Below, one piece after another: positions 1-8,561 of a DNA stretch of 21,276 bases. Numbering within the stretch: the stretch's first letter is position 1; each line of letters starts with the position of its first letter. The DNA is taken from the NCBI GenBank assembly GCA_015680685.1, contig MNCI01001078.1:717-21992 (forward strand), given 5' to 3'. Position numbers and translations under genes: made by a program. The stretch is from Gnetum montanum (taxonomy: Eukaryota; Streptophyta; Gnetopsida; Gnetales; Gnetaceae). The notes below the pieces were generated by a model. It was not told the origin of the DNA. It did not search any database and saw nothing but the letters and a program-made list of their open reading frames with translations.

Positions 1-503
1 GTTGATCATAGGTTCTGATACCCTACCTCCTCACCATCGTTAGGAGGGGGAACATCATTTGCTAAATAACCCGTTATAAGGGGTTCCTCATCTCTTATTT
101 CGCTAAGTACGTGCGGACCCTTGCCCTTCAACAGTGTATGTTAACTCTCCTGCCTAGCGTCCCTCATACGTTGTGCTTTTGTGGGATGATAATCCCTCAT
201 ATCAAAGTCTTCCACAACGTATTCAACATATAATTTAGTCATGCTTATCTGTGCCAAGGCATAAAGAAGCATGTTAGAGACTGAATGATCTGGGGGTAAC
301 ATGATGTTACCTTGCAAATCTCTCCATCGCAGCTATTTGTCTTGATGGAGGATAAAGGTAAAGTTTGGAATATACTCATCGGGATGAGTATAAACTATCT
401 TGTATTGTTTAGAACTTGGTTCATTTCGGCTATGTGTTTTATGTTGTTGACTATCTCGTGTATGGTCCTTAGGTGGTGAGTTGCTCTTATGAGAAGAAGA
501 GAT
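1..503 (-). pseudogene. Decayed gag N-terminal region of element B
   Basis: The minus-strand translation matches the Gag N-terminal region of the elements at 5656 and 20516. Shared wording includes YTHPDEYIPNFTF, the block LRWRDLQGNIMLPPDHS and an acidic stretch near LITGYLANDVPPPNDGEE. Gag is the structural protein that packages the element RNA. The copy is dead: the codon at the expected start (501-503) reads ATC where the sister copy at 20516 has ATG, and the frame holds stop codons, including TAG at the position of the Gln in HQDEQ and a TAA later. Reading stops at the window edge, so the Retrotrans_gag core is not seen. Only the N-terminal extension is present. Confidence 0.8.
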
Positions 504-626
504 TGTTATTGGTGTGCTAATTTTACCGTTATAAAATTTTTTATCTTTATTAACTTGAAGGTTCGTTTAGGCTCCCAACGATGTGAGTGATATCCTTTAT
601 GTTCTATTCGGCGCACAAACACTTAG

Positions 627-644
627 TCCTTGGCAACGACGCCA
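627..644 (-). promoter_or_regulatory. Primer binding site (tRNA-Asp type) of element B
   Basis: One base inside the LTR end lies an 18-base stretch that, on the minus strand, matches the complement of the plant tRNA-Asp 3' end (TGGCGCCGTTGCCGGGGA, recalled) at 15 of 18 positions. The three differences are all C-to-T or G-to-A transitions. This is where a tRNA primes minus-strand DNA synthesis. tRNA-Asp use is known from Athila elements. Confidence 0.8.
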
Positions 645-1093
645 ATGATGAGTGGCGAGGTATCCCTACACTCAACCATATGAAACGAGCGTAGCACGAG
701 CGATCCGGTTGAACTCCACAGACTAAGTGCCTACACGCCCCATGGAACACTTGGGGTTAATCATTCGCTGTCTTCCCAGACTTACTTGTGGTTGTCATGG
801 TGTATGGTTAAGTAAGTCCAAGGTATATGATTTTTATGGTCTTTTATGTTTTTCTCCTATGCTATCGAGGTGCAGGGTTGAGAAACTAACTAACTCTAAC
901 TAATGGACTAAGTATAAATTACCTAGCGTCAACATCCGTTCCCACTTATCATACACACCTTGAATCGATGCAACCGTGGCTACCAAATGCTAATTGTCAT
1001 TGGGATCACCATGCGTAACACACGTGCTCGAAGTGGTCGTATTGAGGCACCTAACTAGGAGGAAAGGGTTGAGAGAATCTATCCAGCCTAAGT

Positions 1094-1310
1094 GCGATGA
1101 GCAGTTGATTCCTTGACTAATCGTACACATCTTGGTGCACGACTACAACTGGGATTACTAAGCGCAGATCCTGAATACGCCATTGGGTTACCAAGTAGTC
1201 ACACTAGATGCTCGTAATCAAGTCGTACTCATACCGCATGCGATGAGCAGCCGATTCCTTGACTATCCGTACATATCCTTAGATGCTCATAATCAAGTCG
1301 TACTTATTCT
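1094..1310. repeat. Internal repeat expansion inside the element B LTR
   Basis: GCGATGAGCAG followed by GATTCCTTGACT occurs at 1094 and again at 1240. AGATGCTCRTAATCAAGTCG occurs near 1206 and 1281. The segment starting CATTGGGTTACCAAG (about 1181) also resembles LTR sequence about 180 bp earlier (CATTGGGATCACCATG, about 998). The sister LTR at 19593 has an AT-rich segment here instead, so this looks like a local duplication of LTR sequence in this copy. An open frame at 1183-1443 crosses it and is not taken as a gene. Confidence 0.65.
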
Positions 1311-1566
1311 ACATTCTAGGAGTTTAAGGGTGAGAGAGAAAACAATAAATAAAATCCTATTCCATACACTGCAAGGTTTATCTAGTAAGTTCATCTTTAT
1401 TGCTGTACACAACTTGTGTTCAGGTACAATGTTGCTTGAATAAAGATCCGTTCACTTTAGGATTCCTACTACGGGCACATGGAAAATATTCTATCTCTGG
1501 AGTGATCAAAATGCCAGAGTTTCCCTACTTCTAACTTAGGATGGAGAAACAAGGGAGAGCCGCCTC

Positions 1567-1575
1567 TTATTTATA
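1567..1575 (-). promoter_or_regulatory. TATA box of the element B LTR
   Basis: TATAAATAA on the minus strand, about 100 bp inside the LTR start, is followed by GAGGCGGCTCTCCCTTG, which is also present after the TATA box at 19645. This is the expected Pol II core promoter, with transcription running leftwards into gag. Confidence 0.7.
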
Positions 1576-1674
1576 GATATGATGGCGGACCGTGATATCG
1601 CATACGCGACATCGCAGGGGACACCGTGATATCACGTACGCGATATCGTGGCCTATGCGAATCACATCTCATCA

Positions 1675-2463
1675 TTATGGTTTGTTGAAGTAAATTGTAA
1701 GGTATCTTCATGGGCTGAATTAGAGGGGTTGTGCCTTTTAAGGATGTCAAGAATTTTGGTGAACTAGCTATGTTTATTATTATCATGAAAGACTGATGGA
1801 ATTGTTCACTACCCACTACTAAACCAATCCTTTACATGTGCTCCTAGACCTCGACAAAATAGGATGATTACTTTAGAAAAGGCTTCCCTAATCATTTTGT
1901 GATGCACTTGTCCTACTGGAAGACCTTCCACCAGAATGTCTACTTTCCCAAATTCCTAGTGTTCAAGTGACTAAAGGAAAGTCCATCATTTCTTAATGGT
2001 TTTCCATATCTCCAAGGCTTTGGTTGGGTAAGTCCATAGATCACTAATTAATTTAATCAAACTATTTCCAAAATCCTATTCTACAAAAATGGAAGAATGC
2101 CTGTACTAGTGGCCATGGCACCCTTGTAGAGCTTAGAAGGAATCAACCATGTAGTTCTTAAATTGCAGCAATACATAATAAGAACAATAACAGAAATACA
2201 CATCCAATGATAATTGAGAATATTTGTGTATAACTGATCATTACTAATAATCTTTCTTAGACTTAAGGAGGAAATTTAAGAGGAATAGAATAATGGATAT
2301 ATTACACAAGAATTATACAAACAAGAAGTAATGTCTAATAAAGTTTCTATGCATTTCAATTAGATGAACTAACAAATTAGTAAAACCTTCTTAGAGTAGA
2401 TAAGTAACATCATAATACAAGTAAAACAATTTTATATTATGATGTTAGAATACACATCATAAT
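1675..2463. other. Unassigned flanking DNA
   Basis: No feature is recognised. On the minus strand an open stretch of about 48 codons (1809-1955) without an ATG reads like ordinary protein (it includes GKVDILVEGLPVGQ), and another frame stays open to about 1690, so a decayed coding fragment is possible. I cannot name a family. From about 2160 the DNA is AT-rich and featureless. Confidence 0.3.
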
Positions 2464-2675
2464 ACAATTTTATATTTTCACTAGGACTTTCTCAAAAGTC
2501 AAAATATCTCCTTATAGAGAAATTATATTCTCTTAGAATATTCCAATGAAAGTAACATCTTCTAATCCCTACAATTTTATATTTTCACTAGGACTTTCTT
2601 AGAAGTCAAAATATCTCCTTATAGAGAAAGTATATTCTCTTAGAATATTCCAATGAAAGTAACATCTTCTAATCC
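2464..2675 (+). repeat. Two tandem copies of a 105-bp unit
   Basis: The unit ACAATTTTATATTTTCACTA...CTTCTAATCC occurs at 2464-2568 and 2571-2675, a 107-bp period, nearly identical by eye (differences such as CTCAAAAG/CTTAGAAG and AAATTA/AAAGTA). High identity suggests a recent local duplication or an assembly duplication. A third copy lies inverted at 2918-3014. Confidence 0.9.
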
Positions 2676-2917
2676 ACACACGCACAAGCTAATAAGGAAT
2701 TAGTTACATTAGAGCAAGGATAGAACCTTAAGGGTCTTCTTATAGAACCTCTTTACTTCTTCACACTCTATGGCCTTATGCTCCCTTGTTCTTCCTAGTG
2801 GTTTCCCCTCCACTTGCTTAGTGGTCCAAGGGATAGGGATTAGGGGTTATTTATATGTCTAAGAGGGGAGAGATATTTTGGGTTTAAAAGAGTTCTATAT
2901 TTAGTGTGGGTAGTTGG
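2676..2917. other. Spacer between the direct and inverted 105-bp units
   Basis: This 242-bp segment separates the two direct copies from the inverted copy. It contains GGGGTTATTTATATG (about 2844), which could be a TATA-like element, next to a purine-rich stretch (GAGGGGAGAGATATTTTGGG). No coding sequence is recognised. Confidence 0.3.
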
Positions 2918-3014
2918 GGATTAGAAGATGTCACTTTCATTGAAATATTCTAAGAGAATATACTTTCTCTATAAGGAGATATTTTGACTTTTGAGAAAGC
3001 CCTAGTGAAAATAT
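2918..3014 (-). repeat. Inverted third copy of the 105-bp unit
   Basis: GGATTAGAAGATGTCACTTT...CACTAGTG-type text here is the reverse complement of the unit at 2464 and 2571, including ATTCTAAGAGAATAT and CTATAAGGAGATATTTTGAC. With copy 2 it makes an inverted repeat with arms of about 97 bp and a 242-bp spacer, so the transcript could fold into a long hairpin. This could be terminal repeats of a small non-autonomous element, but no target duplication was found. Confidence 0.85.
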
Positions 3015-3090
3015 TCTCTCCACGTCACCCATCACTTATTTTCAACTTTTACATTTACTCTTCCCTAGTTATTATTATTATTTTGCTAAG

Positions 3091-3180
3091 GTTACTATTC
3101 ATTTACCATCTTTTATCAATGTCGTTATTCATTTAACATCTTTTACTGAGGTTACTATTTACTTTTATCTTTTTACCATG
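3091..3180 (+). repeat. 30-bp imperfect tandem repeat, three units
   Basis: Units at 3091-3120, 3121-3150 and 3151-3180 share the pattern GTTACTATTCATTTACCATC followed by TTTTA-rich text. The third unit is more diverged. This is a minisatellite-like slippage product with no coding role visible. Confidence 0.7.
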
Positions 3181-4138
3181 ATGTATGTACTTCTTCCTAA
3201 GTTCATATCGTCTTAACTATTAAAGCTATGTATCATCATAAAAAGAAATAAGTAATTTTATGCTACTCATGATTACAATTAAACATGCTATGAAAAGACC
3301 CCATCTAAAACCAGTGTTCTCCTTCCCTAGCCCCAACCATTTCCNTTGCTCCTCTTAATTCCTAGCTCAAAATGCTAGATAGAAAGACAGCCTGAAGTAT
3401 TTGAGATAGATGCAAAATAACTTATTTATTAAATACTCCAAGAACATCCAAGATGCGTTACCTATTAAAATGTTTAAATGTCAAAATATAGGTTGATGTA
3501 AATCCATAAAAGAAATTTTGAACCTAGTCTAATAGATTCAAGGGGTCTTAGAGGACACAAGTACAAATTTTGGTTTCATAATTACAAATTGTAAATTTGT
3601 GAGTTGTTAGAATTTAAGGTCCACAAGAGATAACAAAAGAAAGTTCAATGAGTATAAAAACTTACGAATAACAAAAACATAAATCATGAATATATAGCTA
3701 CTAGGTAATCTATGATTTTTGTATAAGTATAAAGTCTAATCAAATATAAAGTATAACAATAATAAATATAAAAATTCATATACACAATTAGATTAAGAAC
3801 TTATATACTACATCAAAGTAGAGAATAACAAGTAAGAAACCATAAGCATATAGACCTATGGTTGTATGTATAGATATGCTAAAAAGAATAAGAAACATTA
3901 GGTGTCAGACCCCAAAAAATAAATATATCAAAAATAAAAATTTAGAGTACAAAAGGAGAGAAGTAGAGGAGAAACTCCAAAACAACAAAAAGGATAAAAA
4001 AAAATGAGAAATAATATGTATTAAATATTAAATATGATTGTAAGAAATATAGGCTAGAGTACTAAAGTATATTTGCAACCACATACTCTATGACCAATAG
4101 TTATTGTGTATATCACTCATGTGTCTCATGTGTGTGTT
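3181..4138. other. AT-rich unassigned DNA
   Basis: Long A/T-rich runs (for example about 3640-4050) with no open frame of note and no recognised repeat. One ambiguous base (N) at 3345. Nothing supportable as a gene. Confidence 0.4.
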
Positions 4139-4544
4139 TGTTGTCAACCTCTGAGGCTATGCACTACTAGCTTGTGCATTGCTAGCCTCAGATAAAGAAA
4201 CACACCAAAACAAAACAGGGGCAAATAGAGGTAATCGAATTTCACATTTTTATTCAACAAATAATGACCTTTAAATAGGCAAATACATCAATGGAAAATA
4301 ACAACTAAATCCTAATATGAAGCAACTTCTGTAATGGTCAACCTTTCAACTTTGATAATGATTGACCATTCAACTTCTAAAGAATGAAAATAGCAACCGA
4401 ATCCCTAAGGACAGTTTCTAAAGACTAGGACAAACAAAAAAAGCATGTTTAATAATTAAACACATTTAACATTTATAGCATATGGGTATGACCTCTTTTT
4501 ATTATTTTTAGACCATAAGACACGAATTAATACCAATAATCATG
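4139..4544 (-). repeat. Possible outer part of repeat X, perhaps an old solo LTR (minus strand)
   Basis: Read leftwards from repeat X copy 1, this DNA has the look of an LTR: a TATTTAAA box (about 4269-4278 on the minus strand), then AATAAAAATGTG, and an end reading GACAACA at 4139-4145. X begins with TGTTGAG (about 14323), so the pair would give TGTTG...CAACA termini as in many Ty1/copia LTRs. Against this, no matching 5-bp target duplication is seen, no primer site follows, and weak similarity of the two X copies may extend beyond TGTTGAG. I treat it as a candidate only. Confidence 0.3.
4151..4191. repeat. Strong imperfect hairpin
   Basis: CTGAGGCTA (4151-4159) pairs perfectly with TAGCCTCAG (4183-4191). 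Inside, TGCAC (4160-4164) pairs with GTGCA (4174-4178), leaving a 9-base loop and a 4-base bulge. In the surrounding AT-rich DNA this GC-rich stem stands out. Its position near the proposed LTR end would suit an RNA structure in the R/U5 region, but that is inference. Confidence 0.6.
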
Positions 4545-4651
4545 TCCCTTTATTGTGTAATATGTTAGTTAGTTATATTCTTATGTAAACTATTACGGTT
4601 ATACATCTCTTTTAATGACATACATATTGAGGTTGCTAACTCCATCATTAC
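4545..4651 (-). repeat. Repeat X, copy 1, main part (split by element A)
   Basis: The reverse complement matches 17540-17646 without gaps over 107 bases, with 86 matches by hand count (about 80%). The remaining part of X copy 1 lies beyond element A at 14295-14328. In this copy the site used by A prime in copy 2 (AGGGA; here TCCCT at 4545-4549) is intact and runs on into CATGATTATTGG. So X copy 1 is the empty site for A prime. Confidence 0.9.
4647..4651. repeat. Target site duplication ATTAC, left copy
   Basis: ATTAC immediately before the LTR start at 4652. The same five bases follow the other LTR at 14295-14299. Five bases is the usual Ty3/gypsy length. X copy 2 has the site once, as GTAAT at 17540-17544 in inverted orientation. 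Confidence 0.95.
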
Positions 4652-5471
4652 TGATGAGTCCTGATATCAGATCCTCGATATCGGAGATGCCGAAGTGATA
4701 TCGAACATGCGATGTTGGAACCTATCTCATTGCCTATAAATAAGAGACAGGGGCACTTGGTTTCGTATTAGTTTTTTTAGTCCCTTAGCCGAACTCTTGC
4801 TATTTTTCCCTTTCAGAGTTAGAATTATTTCTGAGTGCCTGTAATAGGAGTCATAAAGTGAACAGATCTTTATTACAACATTGTGTACTTAAGCACACCT
4901 TGTTTTCGAAAATAAAGACGAACTTTGTGATAAACCTTGCAACATTCACAATAGCTTAATTATTGCATTTAATGTTATTTACTATTATTTGATGCTCTCA
5001 TTAGTTAATCAATGTTATTTCTATTAAACTGTTAATTATCAAAAAATTAGCACACTCGACACAACCACTCTAAGCATACATGGGAACACTTGGTAACCCA
5101 GCAACGACTAGCGTTTGGTAATCCCAATAGTGTTACACTAGTTCAGGATGTGTTTGAAGAGTGGGAACAGATGTGGGTGTTAGGACTAGTTAGAGAATAG
5201 TTAACTAGTTAAATCAAATTAGTTATTAAATTACCTCATTTCTCTCTTTTAAGCATCAAGAAAATAAAACATAAAATAATAAAAATCACATACCTCAAGT
5301 TTACTTAACCATACAATTGAGCCTTACAAGTAAGTTTGGGAAGACAATGATTGCATAACTCATCCTTGTTCTGTGTAGGCGCATAAGCACTTAATCCTTG
5401 GAGTTCGACCAGATCGCGCATGAACACTCGTATTCATATGGTTGGGCGTAGGGGTACCTCGCCACTCATCA
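4652..5471 (+). repeat. 5' LTR of element A, 820 bp
   Basis: Starts TGATGAGTCC and ends CCACTCATCA. The U3 holds GATATC palindromes, and the TATA box is at 4735. The R/U5 includes the conserved block ending in GATCTTTATT. It aligns with 13433-14294 over its length; the largest difference is 42 bp missing from U3 here. Confidence 0.96.
4735..4743 (+). promoter_or_regulatory. TATA box of element A 5' LTR
   Basis: TATAAATAA, 83 bp into the LTR, followed by GAGACAGGGGCACTTGG. The same box sits at 13558-13566 in the 3' LTR and at 19645-19653 in B prime. The short U3 makes this the evident core promoter for transcription towards gag. Confidence 0.75.
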
Positions 5472-5472
5472 T

Positions 5473-5490
5473 TGACACTGTTGTCAGGGA
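5473..5490 (+). promoter_or_regulatory. Primer binding site (tRNA-Asp type) of element A
   Basis: TGACACTGTTGTCAGGGA lies one base after the LTR end and matches the tRNA-Asp 3' end complement (recalled) at 13 of 18 positions. All five differences are C-to-T or G-to-A transitions. It would no longer pair well with the tRNA. Confidence 0.75.
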
Positions 5491-5578
5491 TTTTGTTATT
5501 TGTGCATTGATTAGAACTTAGGAAATCCTTCNTAGGGATTTTGTTATTTGTGCATTGATTAGAACTTAGGAAATCCTT
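5486..5578 (+). repeat. Perfect 45-bp tandem duplication across an ambiguous base
   Basis: The 45 bases starting AGGGATTTTGTTATTTGTGC occur at 5486-5530 and again, identically, at 5534-5578, with C-N-T between (N at 5532). Perfect identity in an element whose other repeats have decayed, centred on an N, suggests contig ends that were joined without merging their overlap. Confidence 0.85.
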
Positions 5579-5655
5579 TCATCATTGAAATGAACCATTA
5601 GAGTTAACTATCCTACAATCACCAGAAAAGGGTATCGCACATTGAATAATCAATC

Positions 5656-7567
5656 ATGTCTCCTTATTCTTATGAGAGTGCTTCATGGACTAGGTCTGAC
5701 ACCATGAAAAATCGAAGGCAAGGTGCACATGATGATCTACTAATGCCCCAACAGTTTTGCATGGTATACGCTCATCTTGATAAGTATATACTAAACTTTA
5801 CCTTTATCCTCCACCAATATGAGCAACTGCGATGGCGTGATTTAGAAGGTAACATAGTGTTACCTCCTGATTGCTCAATCCTGGGCATGCTTCTTCGTGC
5901 TCTCACACGAATTGGTATGCAACACTTACAATTAGAGTACGTTGTGCATGAGCAAGATTCAAGAGATTATCGATCCATGGAGGCACAATGAAAGAGGGAT
6001 TTACAACAAGAGAGACATTACAAATCTATGAAGGGGAAGTGGTCTTAGTATGTCCCGTATGTCCTAAGTGAAAACGAGGGTGGTGAACTTGCCTTAGAAG
6101 GTTTTCCACAAAACAATGTTCCTCTCATTGACTTTGGTCAAGGAGTTGTGTATTAGAATCTTCACTCAACTATTCATAACCCAGGTTCTGGTACCAATGG
6201 ACACAAAGGGTCCAAAAAAGGAACACGAATGCATGATGATGATGGACATTCCGATCGTAACCACGACCAAGGCTGTGACTACCAAAGAGAAGATGATAGG
6301 TGACATCATAGTGCTAGTCCTCCTTCCTCCTCACCTTCATCATCTCCTTCACCCTATCCTTTGGAATCTAAACGTAGTCACAAAGGGCAAGACCATGAGG
6401 ACAAGGGTAAGAAAAATAGAAATTGCGAACAAAATAGTCGAGAATGGGGGCAAGGGTAGTCTAGAGAGACACATCATGAAAGAAGGGAGAGTAGGAAACA
6501 ATATAGGCATCATAGATGCCATAGACAACATGATCATGATGAACCCCTACTTGCCACCTGAAGTATGTTAGATATAACAGAGGCTATTAGGATCCCAACA
6601 AGGCACTAGAAAGACAGTAGGATCAAAAGACTAGACATGAATAACATCCCACGATTTGAAGGGGGATACAATGTTGATCCTCAAAACCATCTACAAGAAT
6701 TCCATGATGCATGTGCCTTGCAAAATATAGAAAATGAGTGGCAAAAGCTAAAGTTGTTTCCATGGACACTGATCAAGGAAGCTGAAAGCTGGTACTAGTC
6801 CTCAGAACTGGAATCCATTCATTGATGGAGTACCATGTTAGAACTATTCAACAATAACCTAGGTGTCCAACCTGCGTAAGAAAATCCAAGGATGGAAACA
6901 AGAAGGACATGAACCCTTGGATGCTACCATGGGCCAATATTATACATTATTACATCATTGCCCTGGCCATGGTTACTCGCAAAAGGAACAACTATACCAG
7001 CTCGTAGATGGGTTTAGGTATGAAATGCGAAGAACTCTTAGGACTTATGCCCAAGGAAGGCTATCTGAGCTAAGAGCCCATCAAATACAAAGATTATTAG
7101 AGCAAGTTACCAAGGAGGAAGGTGAGTTGAGGAAAAGAGAAAGTGCAGAGGAGTACAACAGAGATCCTTCCCTTCAAAAGAAGTAAATTAGACTTTGTGA
7201 AGATGAAGAGGAGTCACCACTTGAAGAGATGGTGAATAGAAAGACTTTTCCCATTCAAAAATTTGAATTAGAAGTATTGACAAAGGTCAATCAAATGTGA
7301 AACTCCCTAGATGACAAATTTTAAACTATTGTAGAAATAGTAGAGGAGTCTAGAGAACCAAGTAGTGACCAAGAGAGAAGGAAAAAGAAAGAAGCTGAGT
7401 ATACACATAACAAAGATAAGGGCAAGATTGTTGTCATTGAAGAGGTTGTGGATTCAGACACGAACAATGATGACAGATGTGAGATTTGCCAATATGACCA
7501 TCCAAAGGGATGTTACCTAGTGGTGTCACATCTACAAGAGTTTGGGGTGTATGCACTAAACCCATGA
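5656..7567 (+). pseudogene. Gag pseudogene of element A
   Basis: Gag forms the virus-like particle that packages the element RNA. The ATG at 5656 follows the leader and aligns with the ATG at 20516 in B prime. The first 111 codons are open, to a TGA/TAA-type stop near 5989. A Ser/Pro- and Arg/His/Asp-rich low-complexity region follows (about 6200-6560). The Retrotrans_gag core begins near 6640: PRFEGGYNVDPQNHLQEF, KLKLFP and AESWY, then a TAG at 6796. A frameshift near 6860 moves it to the frame of 6863-7186, with HHCPGHGYSQKEQL. A degenerate zinc knuckle (CEIC..H...C, 7478-7513) lies close to the end at a TGA (7565-7567). The wording resembles Athila/Tat Gag. In working copies Gag is normally continuous with Pol. 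Confidence 0.88.
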
Positions 7568-8189
7568 TTAAACAGATGGCAAACACCCAAAAGGTTACCT
7601 TATCCTCAAGGTAACCCTAGGTAGTTTCACCAACCTTTGACATATTATCCAAGTGGAGCTCCACCACAATCGAATGAATAGTATCAATAGTGACAACACC
7701 TACGATCATGGGGAATGCCACCACCACGTCAACAGTATCCTTACCATCAACCTAACCCATACAGGTATTACGTTTAGCAACCGATCTCTCCACATGACTC
7801 TACTAGTCACGTTGCTCTTCAACCTCACTATCAAGCCCTTGAGTACTATAGAACTTCTTCTCCTCTGGGTGATGTTCCACATATGTACTATTCCTCTCAT
7901 CTGTCTGCATCTCTTCCACCCTCAGCTCCATTACCACTAGCTCCAGCTATGCAGGGCGAGCTTCATGCCAAGCTGTAGCAATGTAACACTACAAGGGCTA
8001 TCAATCCTCAACCTACTATTGGTTTGAACAACCAATCAAAGAAGAGACCTTTCTTTAGAACCAACAGTCCAACCAAGTCCTTATAACCACAAGTGACTAA
8101 TTATCCAAACACCTTGCCATCATTCAAAGCTTCCTTCAAACCAAAAACCACACCCAATGCACACTATTATGTTAACCCATGTCATTATT
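7568..8189 (+). pseudogene. Decayed Gag-Pol linker of element A
   Basis: Between the zinc-knuckle remnant and the protease remnant no domain is recognised. In the gag frame the translation is rich in Pro, Tyr, Gln and Ser (stretches such as PPPRQQYPYHQPNPY), broken by several stops at codons that read like former Gln. Such Pro/Gln-rich linkers are common between Gag and protease in this lineage. Open frames at 7653-7940 (plus) and 7706-7900 (minus) cross it in other frames and look like chance. Confidence 0.5.
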
Positions 8190-8345
8190 GATTGGATTAA
8201 AGCTGGCCATCTTCCTAGGAAATTCTCTAATCTTGGAAGTCCTCTTATATATTTGAAAATCACTGTAAATGAGCCTTACAAAGCTCTCTTGGATTCAAGT
8301 TTTGGTGTTAACTTAATCTCTTAAGAAATGTACAAATCCTAGAAC
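8190..8345 (+). pseudogene. Retroviral-type aspartic protease remnant of element A
   Basis: In the same frame as the RT downstream, the text PYKALLDSSFGVNLIS (about 8274-8321) matches the active-site strand of retrotransposon proteases, which cut Gag-Pol into its parts. The catalytic Asp is at 8292-8294, but the usual D-S/T-G reads D-S-S, so the flap-supporting Gly is lost. A TAA follows at 8322-8324. Upstream, DWIKAGHLPRKFSNLG is readable. The family length is about 100 residues; most of the rest is not recognisable. From 8345 to 8561 only broken pieces are seen. Confidence 0.65.
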
Positions 8346-8561
8346 CTACCTCTACTAAAAAAAGAGTAACATTCATCTAGAGTTGGTTGACTAGTCCATC
8401 ATTGTCCCCAGTGGCTGATAGTTGACCAAGAGAGCAATTCAACTATATGCATGGAACCAACTGAACGCTTGACTTATGCTTATATTGATAGAACAGATGC
8501 ATTAGAGTAAGTCCATCGCCAACTTCCAAGTACTGACACTGAAAATATCAACAAGGGGAAG

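Larger units (their letters stand above)
1..1674 (-). mobile_element. Partial Ty3/gypsy (Athila/Tat-like) LTR retrotransposon, element B, 5' end
   Basis: Read on the minus strand, this is the 5' end of an LTR retrotransposon: LTR (1674 to 646), one spacer base, a tRNA-Asp type primer binding site (644 to 627), a short leader and a decayed gag that continues past the window start. The order LTR, primer site, gag fixes the orientation. It is the same subfamily as the element at 19593-21276: the region around the TATA box, the LTR end (ACTCATCA) and the gag text align between the two. The outer flank begins at 1675; the target duplication cannot be tested because the other end is outside the window. 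Lineage is inferred from the related element A. Confidence 0.88.
646..1674 (-). repeat. 5' LTR of element B (minus strand), 1029 bp
   Basis: The LTR reads TGATGAGATG...ACTCATCA on the minus strand, so it has TG...CA ends. It aligns with the 778-bp LTR at 19593-20370 through the TATA box region, the GTGAACGGATCTTTATT block and the U5 end. It is about 250 bp longer than that LTR because of an internal amplification near 1082-1332. Its U3 (about 1590-1674) is packed with GATATC-like palindromes. Confidence 0.9.

Noticed and set aside
1183-1443. An 86-codon open frame inside the element B LTR.
   Set aside because: It crosses the internal repeat expansion (its own sequence is repetitive for that reason) and continues into ordinary LTR sequence. 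No domain.
2464-3180. Direct repeats that might suggest a CRISPR-like array.
   Set aside because: Units are adjacent or inverted and long, with no regular short repeats and unique spacers; the sequence is clearly plant-like.
6116-6571. A 151-codon open frame overlapping gag in another frame.
   Set aside because: The frame of 5656 gives the Gag wording shared with the copy at 20516 (Ser/Pro and His/Asp-rich linker). This one is a shadow.
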